60,956 bases of DNA from an uncultured Oceanobacter sp. (GCA_913061185.1 CAJXTI010000017.1:1-60956), one strand, 5' to 3'; shown: positions 26,712 through 36,168, counted from the first letter of the stretch. The notes: a model not told the origin generated them from the sequence alone. Numbers and translations: made by a program.

Positions 26712-27878
26712 TCAGCTGGTCAGCACGACGGCGCTATCCACATCCCAGTACAGGTGTACCCGTTCATGCCAGGTAAAACGGGCACCGCTGTCGCGGGAGG
26801 TATTGGGCTGGGTCACACGGACTTCCTTGCCGCTGTCGAGGCGTACACGGAAGACCGACAGGCTGCCCATGTAGGCGATGTCTTCGATCACGCCGGAGCA
26901 GGTGTTGTCGGTTTGTACCGGTGGCTCGTGGCTGATGAGCATTTTTTCTGGCCGGATGGCCACGCACACTTCCTGATTGGGTGCACAGCTGATGCCATGG
27001 TTGAGGTACACGCTTGGCTCAAAGTCGTTGCAGCGAATACGCACGCGATCCGGTTCGTCTTCCGTCACCCGACCATTAAGCAGGTTGACCGAGCCGACAA
27101 ACCGGGCGACAAACTGGCTGTTGGGGTATTCGTAAATATCATGGGGTTCACCCACCTGGACAATGTTGCCCTGGTTCATCACGCCGATGCGGGTCGCCAG
27201 CGTCATGGCTTCTTCCTGGTCGTGGGTCACCACCACAAAGGTCACGCCCAGCTCTTCCTGAATGTTCACCAGCTCAAACTGGGTTTCTTCGCGCAGTTTT
27301 TTATCCAGCGCTCCCAGCGGTTCGTCGAGCAGCAGCAACTTCGGACGCTTTACCAGTGAGCGCGCCAGCGCGACCCGCTGGCGCTGGCCACCGGAGAGCT
27401 GGTGTGGCTTGCGTTTGCCGAGATGGCCCAGTTGCACCATGTCGAGCATATCGGCCACGCGACGCTTGATGTCGACGTCGGCCAGCCGCTGGCGCTTGAG
27501 GCCAAAGGCAATGTTTTTTTCAACGCTCAGATGCGGGAACAGCGCATAAGACTGAAACATCATGTTCACCGGTCGATTCCACGGCGGAATGCCAGCCATG
27601 TCCACATCGTCAATCAGAATACGGCCACTGGTCGGCTGTTCGAACCCGGCCAGCATCCGCAGCAGGGTACTTTTGCCCGAACCGGAGCCGCCCAGCAAAC
27701 AGAACAGCTCGCGCTTGTAGACTTTCAGGCTGATGTTGTCGACGGCGGTAAAGTCACCAAACTGTTTGGTCACCCCGTCAAAGAAGACAAACGGATGGGC
27801 ATTGGGGTCGCGCCACAAGTCTGGCGTGGGTGCCGTCAGCGGGTTGGTTTTCGGGGCGGGTTGTTGTGCTGTTGTCAT
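26712..27878 (-). CDS. potG: Polyamine ABC transporter ATPase PotG/SpuF
   Basis: The 388-residue ATPase has Walker A GGSGSGKST (63-71), the signature LSGGQRQRVALARSL, Walker B LLLLDEPLGALD, the switch histidine in VVTHDQEEAM, and a C-terminal TOBE domain (about 300-380) usual in PotA/PotG. It powers uptake through PotH/PotI. The 86-base gap to potF upstream holds a strong hairpin at 27926-27954. Confidence 0.94.
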   Translation of the reverse strand: MTTAQQPAPKTNPLTAPTPDLWRDPNAHPFVFFDGVTKQFGDFTAVDNISLKVYKRELFCLLGGSGSGKSTLLRMLAGFEQPTSGRILIDDVDMAGIPPWNRPVNMMFQSYALFPHLSVEKNIAFGLKRQRLADVDIKRRVADMLDMVQLGHLGKRKPHQLSGGQRQRVALARSLVKRPKLLLLDEPLGALDKKLREETQFELVNIQEELGVTFVVVTHDQEEAMTLATRIGVMNQGNIVQVGEPHDIYEYPNSQFVARFVGSVNLLNGRVTEDEPDRVRIRCNDFEPSVYLNHGISCAPNQEVCVAIRPEKMLISHEPPVQTDNTCSGVIEDIAYMGSLSVFRVRLDSGKEVRVTQPNTSRDSGARFTWHERVHLYWDVDSAVVLTS

Positions 27879-27925
27879 AACCTGGCTACCAGTTAGACGG
27901 GGGCTGCCCCCCTCGGGAATGGCAG

Positions 27926-27954
27926 CACCGCCCGGATGTTTCTCCGGGTCGGTG
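27926..27954 (-). terminator. Intercistronic hairpin between potF and potG
   Basis: An 11-bp stem with one bulge (CACCG+CCCGGA pairing with TCCGGG+CGGTG) and a six-base loop. No T tract follows on the reverse strand, so it is more likely an mRNA-stabilising or partial-termination element. Such hairpins behind binding-protein genes are known to raise the binding protein over the rest of the transporter. Confidence 0.55.
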
Positions 27955-27964
27955 CGAATATCAA

Positions 27965-29056
27965 TTAACGGCCGGTTTTGACGTTTGACCAGGCACGGTT
28001 GAGCACGCGGTCAAACTTGGCTGTGTGGGCTTGCTGGGTAAACAGCTTGGCTTTCACGGCGGTACTTGGGTAAATGCCCGGATTGCTGATCACGTCTTCG
28101 TTCAGGAATGGCTCGGCAGCGGTGTTCGGTACGGCGTAATAGACGTAGTTGGAGATACCGGCTGCGGTTTTTGGCTCGAGGACAAAGTTGATGAACTGGT
28201 AAGCCGCGTCTTTATGGGGGGCATCGGCAGGAATCGCCATCAGGTCAAACCATACCAGCGTGCCTTCTTTCGGAATGACGTACGCCACTTCCACTCCCTG
28301 TCCGGCTTCTTCTGCGCGGCTCTGGGATTGCAGAATATCGCCGTTGTAGCCCAGCGCGACACAGATTTCACCGTTGGCCAGATCGGAGATGTACTGGCTG
28401 GAATGGAAATAACGGTAGTTGTCACGGTTGGCTTTCATCAGGGCTTCGGCTTTGCCGAGGTCGCTTTTGCTTTCTGAGTTGGGGTCAAGGCCGACGTAGT
28501 TGAGGGCGATCGACATCACTTCAGCCGGAGAGTCCAGCAAGCCAATGCCGCAGTCTTTCAGCTTGGCAGAAATTTTTGGATCAAAGATCAGGTCGAGGGT
28601 ATCGACAGGCATCTCACCCAGTCGCGCCTTGATCATATCCACGTTGTAACCCAGACCAATGGTGCCCCAGGCCCATGGCACACTGTGGGCATTACCGGCA
28701 TCGTGACGGGCGACTTTTTCCAGCAGGGTCTTGTCGAGGTTGCCGTAGTTGCTCAGCTTGCTGCTGTCGATGGTGGCGTAGATACCGGCCTGAATCTGAC
28801 GTTCAAGAAAAGCACCGGTCGGTACTACCAGGTCGTAACCGCTGCTGCCCGTCATCAATTTGGCTTCCAGCACTTCGTTGGAATCGTAAACGTCGTAGTT
28901 CACCTTGATGCCGGTTTTTTGTTCGAATTCAGCCACCGCTTCCGGGTAGATATAATCCGACCAGTTGTAGATATTCAGTTCCTTATCAGCGGCCAGAGCG
29001 CTGGATGCGGCCGTCAGCGCGCATACAGAGGCCATCAGAGCAGACAGTTTGAGCAT
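27965..29056 (-). CDS. potF: Periplasmic polyamine-binding protein PotF/SpuD
   Basis: The start at 29056 (MLKLSALMASVCALTAASSALA) is preferred because CTGGAGAAACAT precedes it; this gives 363 residues with a Sec signal peptide cleaved after SALA. The mature protein (ELNIYNWSDYIYPEAVAEFEQKTGIKVNYDVYDSNEVLEAKLMTG) is a type 2 binding protein of the PotD/PotF group. The NWSDY and DVYDSNE motifs carry ligand contacts in that group. It captures putrescine or spermidine for PotGHI. First gene of the transport operon. Confidence 0.95.
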   Translation of the reverse strand: MLKLSALMASVCALTAASSALAADKELNIYNWSDYIYPEAVAEFEQKTGIKVNYDVYDSNEVLEAKLMTGSSGYDLVVPTGAFLERQIQAGIYATIDSSKLSNYGNLDKTLLEKVARHDAGNAHSVPWAWGTIGLGYNVDMIKARLGEMPVDTLDLIFDPKISAKLKDCGIGLLDSPAEVMSIALNYVGLDPNSESKSDLGKAEALMKANRDNYRYFHSSQYISDLANGEICVALGYNGDILQSQSRAEEAGQGVEVAYVIPKEGTLVWFDLMAIPADAPHKDAAYQFINFVLEPKTAAGISNYVYYAVPNTAAEPFLNEDVISNPGIYPSTAVKAKLFTQQAHTAKFDRVLNRAWSNVKTGR

Positions 29057-29434
29057 ATGTTTCTCCAGAAATAACACGTTAGTCGAGCAACCTTGATCGT
29101 CACGCTACGGATGCCGCCGAGGCATTCCCATACCCCCCAGGGGCTAGATCCCCGGTGGGCTTTATACAGGCCAGTAAAATCAGGCCCTGTAGAGCCAATA
29201 GTGGCTTATTTCCGCCACAAGCTGGCCGACAATGTTCACATTACCAGCCGCGCCACCCTGCGAATCTGAGCCGCACTGGTCACATCCAAAGCCAGCACAG
29301 TACTCCACAACCAAAACAGGCGACCCGATGGGCCGCCCACTGTTGTCACTCAGATTGTGGTGTCGATGGTGTCATTCATTGTTTGTCGCACCCGTCTTGT
29401 CGCTGACGCGACCAGTGCCAGGCTTGTGCTGCGG
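29057..29434. other. Intergenic region between puuA and potF
   Basis: No gene seen. It contains the potF promoter side and a C/G-rich hairpin (CCCCAGGGG...CCCCGGTGGG near 29135-29159). I did not find the TGTGATCACA operator here, which suggests the transporter may not share the GntR control of the catabolic genes. Confidence 0.45.
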
Positions 29435-30760
29435 TTACAGCAGGCCGAGGTACGACTCATATTCAATGTCGGAAATACGGCTGTTCAGCTCGGTAATTTC
29501 CTGGCGCTTGATCGCACAGAAAACATCCACAAACTCATCGCCCAGGTATTCACGCAGCACTGCACTCTTGTCCAGCGCCTTGATGGCGTCGTCCCAGCGA
29601 TAAGGCAAACGCGTCGACTCGTGGGAATCGGCATAGGCATCGCCTTCCATCGGTTCTGGCGGAACGAGTTTGTTATTCAGGCCATACAAAGACCCGGCCA
29701 ATACGGCCGCCAACACCAGATACGGGTTAGCGTCGGCACCGGACACCCGGTGCTCCAGCCGCCGTGCTTCCGGGTCACCTTCCGGTACCCGTACTGCAGT
29801 CGTGCGATTCTCATAACCCCAACAGGCAAATACCGGCGCATGGGAACCGTCCTGAAAGCGGCGATAGGAATTCAGGTGCGGCGCAAACAGCAGCATCGAG
29901 CTAGGCATCAATTCCAGCAAACCGGCAATCGCCTGGGTCAGCATCTCGGTGCCTTCTTCGCCGCCGTTGTCGAACAGGTTGTTACCATCTTTGTCGACCA
30001 GGCTGAAATGCACGTGAAAGCCGTTACCGGAATGTTCGGCGTAAGGCTTGGCCATAAAAGTGGAAGTGTAACCGTGCTTGCGGGCAATGCCCTTGACCAG
30101 ACGCTTGAACCAGATCGACTGGTCACCAGCGTTTAACGGGTCGGAGACGTGCTTGAGGTTGATCTCGAACTGACCCGGCCCCAGCTCGGAAATAATGGTA
30201 TCGGCCAATACACCCTGTACATCACAGGCGGCACGCACTTCAGCAAAAAACGACTCCAGGCCATCAACGTCTTCAATTGAGTAGGCATCGGTGGTGTTGA
30301 GGCGGCGACCATGGCCACGATCCAGTACCGGCGGACGCGGACGCTGCACTTCTTCGGAATCGCCATCCATCAGATAAAATTCCAGCTCGGTGGCCATCAC
30401 CGGATACCAGCCACGTTCATGGAAACGGTCGACGATGTTTTTTAATACCTGGCGCGGATCGACGTTAAAGGGCGAGCCGTCCGGGTTCATCATCATCGCC
30501 TGCAACTGATGGCGCTCTTCGCCAGCCCAAGGCACCAGAGTCGGTTTGTCTTGCACGGGTATACAAATACCGTCGTTGTCACCGGTTTCGAACACCAGGC
30601 CGTTATCAGGGACATCACCGCCCCAAAAATCGACACCGATAACGGAGCGTGGCAACTTGACGCCCTCTTCATAGACTTTATCCAGCGAGCTGCCTAACAG
30701 GCGTTTGCCTCGCAGGTTGCCGTTCAGATCGACGATAAAAAGATCAAAATCATTTTGCAT
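29435..30760 (-). CDS. puuA: Gamma-glutamylpolyamine synthetase (glutamine synthetase-like)
   Basis: The longest frame begins at 30931, but the family start is MQNDFDLFIVDLNGNLRGKRL at 30760 (441 residues); the upstream part overlaps the operator and the divergent gntR. GS-fold motifs are present: ELEFYLMDGD, ELGPGQFEINLKH, GNGFHVHFSLVD, NSYRRFQDGSHAP and ENRTTAVRVPEGDPEARRLEHRVSGADANPY. PuuA/SpuB proteins join glutamate to putrescine or other polyamines with ATP, the first step of gamma-glutamylated polyamine breakdown. It is divergent from gntR and near the aminotransferase and transporter genes, which fits polyamine use. Confidence 0.9.
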   Translation of the reverse strand: MQNDFDLFIVDLNGNLRGKRLLGSSLDKVYEEGVKLPRSVIGVDFWGGDVPDNGLVFETGDNDGICIPVQDKPTLVPWAGEERHQLQAMMMNPDGSPFNVDPRQVLKNIVDRFHERGWYPVMATELEFYLMDGDSEEVQRPRPPVLDRGHGRRLNTTDAYSIEDVDGLESFFAEVRAACDVQGVLADTIISELGPGQFEINLKHVSDPLNAGDQSIWFKRLVKGIARKHGYTSTFMAKPYAEHSGNGFHVHFSLVDKDGNNLFDNGGEEGTEMLTQAIAGLLELMPSSMLLFAPHLNSYRRFQDGSHAPVFACWGYENRTTAVRVPEGDPEARRLEHRVSGADANPYLVLAAVLAGSLYGLNNKLVPPEPMEGDAYADSHESTRLPYRWDDAIKALDKSAVLREYLGDEFVDVFCAIKRQEITELNSRISDIEYESYLGLL

Positions 30761-30850
30761 GGAACACCTGGTCATGAAGGAGCACAAGGAAAGAAGGGGC
30801 ACACAAACGCTCTGGCTGCCCCGCCTGTGTTGTGCTTGAATATCCCGAAT

Positions 30851-30860
30851 TGTGATCACA
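30851..30860. promoter_or_regulatory. Candidate GntR operator between puuA and gntR
   Basis: TGTGATCACA, a perfect palindrome, lies 60 bases before gntR and about 90 before puuA. The same word occurs twice in front of spuC (31829-31838 and 31842-31851). The lack of an N6 spacer separates it from a CRP site. Confidence 0.65.
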
Positions 30861-30919
30861 TATTCGATGACAGGCAAGTAGCAAACACGAGCAAAAACCG
30901 CAGACAGAGCGCTATCAGC

Positions 30920-31615
30920 ATGGATAAACACACCCCGATTGATCTCACCCTAACTGAGCGCCACAGCGCTGTAACTATCACCCAGTGGGTATACAGCACA
31001 CTGCGCCAGGCCGTATTGCTGGGGAAAATAGCGCCAGGGCGTGCTCTTACCATACGCGAATTGGCGACATTGCTCGATGTATCCCCAATGCCCATCCGCG
31101 AGGCTCTACGCCAGTTGTCGGCAGAAGGGGCATTGGAAATTCTCGAAAACCGCCGCGTTATGGTGCCGAAAATGACGGCGATGAAATTTGCCGAGCTGGT
31201 TGAAGCCCGCATCTGCCTCGAAACCCACAGTGCTGTGCGCGCCATGCCCTACATTGATGAAACCCGGCTGGCCCAGCTGGAAGAGCTAGACAGCCGCATT
31301 GATATCGCCAGCGAGACCGGCAACAGCCACGATGTAACCCGGTACAATCAGCAATTCCACCGTCTGCTTTACACCGCCAACCCGCATCAGGTTACCCAGT
31401 CGTTAATCGAAAGTCTGTGGCTGCAACTGGCGCCGTTTATGCAAGTCGCCAGCGAAAATCTTGATGATTATTACCAGGTCGATCGCCACAAGGAGGCCGT
31501 TGCCGCCATTCGTGAGCGCGATTCTCTGGCCTTACAAATGGCCATCAGCGCTGATATTCGCGACGGTTGTGCTTTTGCCTCCTCACCAGAACAGCTGCAA
31601 CAATTGCTCGGTTAG
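30920..31615 (+). CDS. GntR-family (FadR/FCD type) regulator of polyamine use
   Basis: The start at 30920 (MDKHTPIDLTLTE) is chosen because the longer frame runs through the operator and the divergent gene. This gives 231 residues. An N-terminal winged helix (residues 20-90; TIRELATLLDVSPMPIREALRQLSAEGAL) is followed by a helical FCD-type effector domain with metal/ligand positions (ARICLETHSAVRA, YNQQFHRLLYTANPH). It probably represses puuA and spuC from the TGTGATCACA sites and lets go with a polyamine-derived ligand. Confidence 0.88.
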   Translation: MDKHTPIDLTLTERHSAVTITQWVYSTLRQAVLLGKIAPGRALTIRELATLLDVSPMPIREALRQLSAEGALEILENRRVMVPKMTAMKFAELVEARICLETHSAVRAMPYIDETRLAQLEELDSRIDIASETGNSHDVTRYNQQFHRLLYTANPHQVTQSLIESLWLQLAPFMQVASENLDDYYQVDRHKEAVAAIRERDSLALQMAISADIRDGCAFASSPEQLQQLLG

Positions 31616-31812
31616 CAAGACCCGGCTGCCGGGCCGCTGCCATTTGTATTCCTCATCGCCTTAACAACATCTCTTTGCATGGCTTTTCTTTGCAGGACTT
31701 CGCTTCGCACACATTTCTTCGCCGACGCCGCCTGATACGCATATTTTGTCGTCGTCCGCTATTGGACAATCTGGACGATTGGTGATTTCAGGCCAGTCAT
31801 TTTGTACAGCCA

Positions 31813-31851
31813 TTGACCAATTCATTTTGTGATCACAAAATTGTGATCACA
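31813..31851 (+). promoter_or_regulatory. spuC promoter with two overlapping operators
   Basis: TTGACC (31813-31818), 17 bases, then CAAAAT (31836-31841) form a plausible -35/-10 pair. Across and after the -10 lie TTTTGTGATCACAAAA (31825-31840, perfect 16-bp palindrome) and TGTGATCACA (31842-31851), with centres 14 bases apart. Binding here would block RNA polymerase. Confidence 0.65.
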
Positions 31852-31874
31852 TTTAAAGAATTAAGGTACGTGAC

Positions 31875-33272
31875 ATGAGCCACGATTCCAACACCACAAC
31901 CAGCCAGTACTCCTCCTTGCAGCAGAGCGACGCCCGTTTCCACCTGCATCCGTTCACCAATACAACGCGCCTGAACAACAAGGGTGCACGGGTGATCACT
32001 CACGCCGACGGGGTGTACATCTGGGATGAACAGGGCCACAAGATTCTCGATGGCATGGCAGGCTTGTGGTGCGTCAATCTGGGTTATGGCCGTGAGGAGC
32101 TGGCCGAAGCCGCCGATGCCCAAATGCGCACACTGCCTTACTACAACACCTTTTTTCAAACTACCCATGGCCCCGCAGTCGAACTGGCTGAAGCCATCGC
32201 CAGTGTGACGCCTGGGGATCTGAACCGGATTTTCTTCGCCAACTCCGGCTCAGAAGCCATTGATACTGTGATGCGTCTGACCCGCCACTACTGGGCGCTC
32301 CAGGGCAAGCCATGGCGTAACATTCTGATCAGCCGCGAGAACGCCTACCACGGCAGCACCATCGGTGGCACCAGCTTGGGCGGTATGGGTGGCATGCACA
32401 AACAGGGAGGGCCGCTGGTGCCGAATATCGAACGTATCCGTCAGCCTTACTGGTATGGCGAAGGCGGTGATCAAAGCGAAGAAGCATTTGGCCTGCTAGC
32501 AGCGCGGGCACTGGAAGAAAAAATTCTCGCGGTTGGGCCAGACAACGTCGCCGCGTTTGTGGCAGAACCGATTCAGGGTGCCGGTGGCGTGATCGTACCA
32601 CCCGCCAGTTATTGGCCCGAGATTCAGCGTATTTGCCACAAATACGACATTCTGTTGGCAGTGGATGAAGTCATCTGCGGTTTTGGCCGCACTGGCAACT
32701 GGTTCGGCAGCGATACCTTTAATATCCAGCCAGACATTATGTCGATGGCCAAGGGCTTGTCTTCCGGCTACCTGCCGATTGCAGCGGTTGCGGTCGGTGA
32801 TCGTATTGCCAACACGTTGATGGCGCAGGATGAAGACTTCAACCATGGCTTCACCTATTCCGGTCACCCGGTCGCCGCCGCAGTGGCATTAAAAACCATC
32901 GACATCATGAAAAATGAACATATTGTTGAGCAAGTCCGTGACAACACCGGCCCTTACTTCCAGAAAACCCTGCGTGAAAGCCTGTCTGATCACCCGTTAG
33001 TGGGCCATATCGAAGGCATCGGCCTGATCGCCGGTATGGCACTGGTGCAAGACCAGGCCAGCAAAACCCTGTTTCCATCAACGCTGGACATCGGCCTGAT
33101 CTGCCGTGACCACTGTTTTGATAATGGCCTGATCATGCGTGCGGTCGGCAGCCGCATGGTATTGTCGCCACCCTTGGTGATCAACAAAGCAGAAATCAAC
33201 GAACTGTGCCAAAAAGTCCGCCTCTGTCTCGACCTGACACTGGCCAGTGCACAACAGGCAGGAGCACTCTGA
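31875..33272 (+). CDS. spuC: Polyamine (putrescine):pyruvate aminotransferase
   Basis: The 465-residue class III PLP aminotransferase has FANSGSEAIDTVMRLTRHYW, SRENAYHGSTIGGTSLGGM, VDEVICGFGRTGNWFGSD and the PLP lysine in MSMAKGLSSGYLPI. The N terminus (HLHPFTNTTRLNNKGARVI) and length match SpuC/YgjG-adjacent putrescine-pyruvate enzymes. It moves the amino group of putrescine or its derivatives to pyruvate. Two GntR-type sites overlap its promoter. Downstream luxR shares one base with its stop (TGATG), so the two are co-translated. Confidence 0.9.
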   Translation: MSHDSNTTTSQYSSLQQSDARFHLHPFTNTTRLNNKGARVITHADGVYIWDEQGHKILDGMAGLWCVNLGYGREELAEAADAQMRTLPYYNTFFQTTHGPAVELAEAIASVTPGDLNRIFFANSGSEAIDTVMRLTRHYWALQGKPWRNILISRENAYHGSTIGGTSLGGMGGMHKQGGPLVPNIERIRQPYWYGEGGDQSEEAFGLLAARALEEKILAVGPDNVAAFVAEPIQGAGGVIVPPASYWPEIQRICHKYDILLAVDEVICGFGRTGNWFGSDTFNIQPDIMSMAKGLSSGYLPIAAVAVGDRIANTLMAQDEDFNHGFTYSGHPVAAAVALKTIDIMKNEHIVEQVRDNTGPYFQKTLRESLSDHPLVGHIEGIGLIAGMALVQDQASKTLFPSTLDIGLICRDHCFDNGLIMRAVGSRMVLSPPLVINKAEINELCQKVRLCLDLTLASAQQAGAL

Positions 33273-34072
33273 TGTCTGAGACAACCGCAACCAAAGCGTT
33301 GGCGAATCTGGTCGATCACATTCGCCTGACCAGTTTTCCGAAGGAGTTGGCCAGTTACCTCACCAGCCTGGCGCATTTTGATACCTGCCTGATGCTGGTG
33401 TTTGTTCCCGGTGCGAAACCAACGCTGATTTACACCGAGACTGACGCACCCAGCGCAGCATTGGAAACCTACCTGCACCACAGCTATCTGCTCGACCCGC
33501 TTTACTGCGCTCTGCAGCAGAGCAGTAGCAACCAGATTACCGGGTTAAGCCGCCTCAGCAACATCGCCCCGGATTCCTTCACCCAAAGCGAATATTTTAA
33601 TAGCTGCTATCAGGAATTTGACCTCGTTGACGAAATCAACCTGGTCATCGAACTGGCGGAAAACCGCTACTTCACCCTTTCTCTCGGTCGCAAATCCAGC
33701 CTTGGCAGCATCACCCGTGCAGAAATGAACCGGCTGCAGGAACACTGCGCCATGGTCAGTGCATTGATTCGCCAATTCTGGCTCTCCAACGCCGATGAAT
33801 ATCTGCCCAACGGCCAGAGCCGCAGCACCCTGACCCAGGCATTACGCACTTTCGGCCAGGGCGTCCTGACCCGCCGCGAGCAGGAAATCACCGCCCTGAT
33901 TCTGCAAGGCCACAGCTCCCAGTCCATCGCCGAGCTGCTCAACATCTGTGTTGGCACCGTCAAGGTACATCGCAAAAACATCCATGGCCGGTTGAACACC
34001 TCGCAACAAAGCGAAATTTTCACCCTGTTCCTCAACCACCTCAGTGAAATGGATATGCGTATCGTCGCCTGA
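33272..34072 (+). CDS. LuxR-family transcriptional regulator
   Basis: The 266-residue protein has a C-terminal LuxR helix-turn-helix (about 200-260; LTRREQEITALILQGHSSQSIAELLNICVGTVKVHRKNIHGRL). The N-terminal domain of about 190 residues (LTSFPKELASYLTSLAHFDTCLMLVFVPGAKPTLIY) is not an acyl-homoserine-lactone domain by motif and shows no receiver aspartate. It may sense a small molecule. GGAG precedes the ATG, which overlaps the spuC stop. Such LuxR proteins next to aminotransferases often control polyamine or amino acid catabolism. Confidence 0.85.
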   Translation: MSETTATKALANLVDHIRLTSFPKELASYLTSLAHFDTCLMLVFVPGAKPTLIYTETDAPSAALETYLHHSYLLDPLYCALQQSSSNQITGLSRLSNIAPDSFTQSEYFNSCYQEFDLVDEINLVIELAENRYFTLSLGRKSSLGSITRAEMNRLQEHCAMVSALIRQFWLSNADEYLPNGQSRSTLTQALRTFGQGVLTRREQEITALILQGHSSQSIAELLNICVGTVKVHRKNIHGRLNTSQQSEIFTLFLNHLSEMDMRIVA

Positions 34073-34089
34073 AAGGATCGGCCTTGCCC

Positions 34090-34224
34090 GTAGGGACCGG
34101 CTCCGTCCGTGTCCGCCAACCGGCTCCGTCCGTGTCCACAAACCGGTTCACACGTATTCGGACAGCCACGGAGGGCGTCGGACAGCCACGGAGGGCGTCG
34201 GACAGCCACGGAGGGCGTCCCTAC
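34090..34224. repeat. GTAGGGAC-ended dispersed element, copy 2
   Basis: Starts GTAGGGAC and ends GTCCCTAC. The left arm has two CGGCTCCGTCCGTGTCC units, the right arm three GGACAGCCACGGAGGGCGTC units. Same architecture as 23938-24113 with fewer units. It starts 18 bases after the luxR stop. Confidence 0.85.
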
Positions 34225-34234
34225 ATTCAGGCAC

Positions 34235-34260
34235 AAAAAAACCGGCAGAGCCGGTTTTTT
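34235..34260. terminator. Bidirectional terminator
   Basis: A-run, ACCGGC, AGA loop, GCCGGT, T-run: a symmetric stem with A tract on the left and T tract on the right. It serves luxR (forward) and the FMN reductase (reverse). Confidence 0.9.
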
Positions 34261-34290
34261 AAATTTACAGCGATCAGGCCATGCGAGGCA

Positions 34291-34824
34291 TCACGCCAGC
34301 GTTGCCAACGCTTCGGTCAGCGCTGCAGTCAATTCCGCATTGCTCAGCTCACCTTTCTCAACATCAAAGTTATCGTAGAACGACGGCACCGACAGTTGAG
34401 CTTTCACGTCCATGGCGAAATACGGCGCGGAACCCACAGCAGTCGCTAATACACTCTGCGCACCACCAGGGCCAGGGGAAGCTGCCATTACCACGACCGG
34501 CTTGTTCTGATAAACCTTCTGATCGATACGGGAAGCCCAGTCAAACACGTTTTTATACGCCACACTGAATGAACCATTAAACTCACCAAACGAGATCAGC
34601 ACGGCATCGGCTTCGCCGACTTTCTTGAAAAACGCTTGGGCAGGTTCAGGAATACCAGACTCCTGTTCACGATCAACACTGTAAATTGGCATCTCGAAGT
34701 CATTCAGATCGAGGATTTCCAACTCAGCGCCAGTAGTCTGTTGCAGCTGCTTGGCCGCATGAGTGACCAGCTGCTTGTTAATGGACTGACGGCTGTTAGT
34801 AGCGGCAAACGCTAATACTTTCAT
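34291..34824 (-). CDS. NADPH-dependent FMN reductase family protein
   Basis: The 177-residue flavodoxin-like protein has the FMN phosphate loop near the N terminus (AATNSRQSINKQLV), SFGEFNGSFSVAYKNVFDWASR (the YNG/FNGS-type flavin contact) and AASPGPGGAQSVL. These enzymes reduce flavin, quinones or azo compounds with NAD(P)H. Single gene, divergent from a LysR regulator at 34993 with 168 bases between, the typical layout of a LysR-controlled reductase. Confidence 0.85.
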   Translation of the reverse strand: MKVLAFAATNSRQSINKQLVTHAAKQLQQTTGAELEILDLNDFEMPIYSVDREQESGIPEPAQAFFKKVGEADAVLISFGEFNGSFSVAYKNVFDWASRIDQKVYQNKPVVVMAASPGPGGAQSVLATAVGSAPYFAMDVKAQLSVPSFYDNFDVEKGELSNAELTAALTEALATLA

Positions 34825-34992
34825 GCGGTGGCTCCTTCAAGGTGAAGATTGGTTGATGAGGTGCACCTTACATTAGCCACACAGATTAATTAATAGCATT
34901 TTTGTGGAGTTATTGTTTCCACCTGACTATCAATAAGCCATTATTCACGCCGTCAGTACCCAACATCTCGTGATGTGAGAAAAGGAGACAGC

Positions 34993-35907
34993 ATGACTTA
35001 CAATGCCCATCTGCTGGACGGCATCATCATCTTTGCCGAAGTGGTCAGTGCTGGCAGCTTCACCCGTGCCGCCGACAACACCGGGCACTCCACCTCCTAC
35101 ATCAGCAAAGAAATCGCCCGACTTGAAGAACGCCTCGGCACCCGCCTGCTCAACCGCACCACCCGCTCACTGCACTTGACCGCCGAAGGCCGACTCTACT
35201 ACCAGCAATGCCAGCAAATCATTGCCGATGTCAGCAATACCCAAAACGCCCTGATGGGCCAGCAACAACAACCCACCGGCACCCTCAAGGTCAGCTGCCC
35301 AGTCAGCTTTGGCATGGCCCAGATGCGCGGCATATTTTCCGACTTTCTGCAGCATTACCCGCAGGTCGGCCTCGAAATCGACTTCAACAACCTCAAGGTC
35401 GACATCGTCGCAGACGGCTTCGACGTCGTGATACGAGCCACCCCGCAACTGGAAGACTCCAGCCTCATCAGCCGTCGCGTTATGCGTTCACGGGCCGTGA
35501 CACTCGCCGCTCCGTCCTATTTGCAACAATACGGAACTCCGCAACGGCCAGAAGAACTCACCGAACATCACTGCATCACCTACACCTACCTGAAAACACC
35601 GCGTCTCTGGCACTACCGCAACCAATACGGCAAAGACATCCAGGTCGAGGTAAACAGCCGGGTCAGCAGCAATAGCTCAGAAATGGAAATATCCCTCTGC
35701 CTCGCCGGACAAGGCATCGCCCGCATGCCCTCATTTTTATTCACCAACGAAATCAGCAGTGGCCGACTCATCGAACTGTTTACCGACTACCAACCGATGG
35801 TGATTGATATCTACCTGATCTACCCCAGCCGCAAACACATGTCTGCCAAAGTACGCTGCTTTATTGATTTTGTTGCCGAGCGACTGGCACAACGCACCGG
35901 GATATAA
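34993..35907 (+). CDS. LysR-family transcriptional regulator
   Basis: The start at 34993 (MTYNAHLLDG) has AAAGGAGACAGC before it; an ATG six codons earlier is less likely. 304 residues: N-terminal helix-turn-helix (GSFTRAADNTGHSTSYISKEIARLEERLGTRLLNRTTR) and a substrate-binding-like effector domain (about 90-300) that starts PTGTLKVSCPVSFG. Sequence pattern is of the CrgA/YhaJ-like group. It likely controls the divergent FMN reductase gene. Confidence 0.9.
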   Translation: MTYNAHLLDGIIIFAEVVSAGSFTRAADNTGHSTSYISKEIARLEERLGTRLLNRTTRSLHLTAEGRLYYQQCQQIIADVSNTQNALMGQQQQPTGTLKVSCPVSFGMAQMRGIFSDFLQHYPQVGLEIDFNNLKVDIVADGFDVVIRATPQLEDSSLISRRVMRSRAVTLAAPSYLQQYGTPQRPEELTEHHCITYTYLKTPRLWHYRNQYGKDIQVEVNSRVSSNSSEMEISLCLAGQGIARMPSFLFTNEISSGRLIELFTDYQPMVIDIYLIYPSRKHMSAKVRCFIDFVAERLAQRTGI

Positions 35908-36168
35908 ACCTGGCGCTTGCTGTTTCCCTTTGCAAATTTCACACTCCCGATATTCGGTAGCCGTACCAAACCAGCCAATCAGGAGGCAGTCCGCCCAATA
36001 CCTGCCTCGTATTACTGTGCCATCCGGAATCGACTGATCCATGGCGATTCCGGCATTGTGACGATAAGGTCTGGAGCATTATTCAGAATGAGCTGCCAGA
36101 ACCGGAAAAACGGCGGCAGTGACGGCAGCACAACAACCGGGCACGACACCTCAACGACAAGGAACCCC

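Noticed and set aside
30851..30860. CRP site
   Set aside because: TGTGA and TCACA are joined without the six-base spacer that CRP needs, and the three sites cluster only at the GntR target genes.
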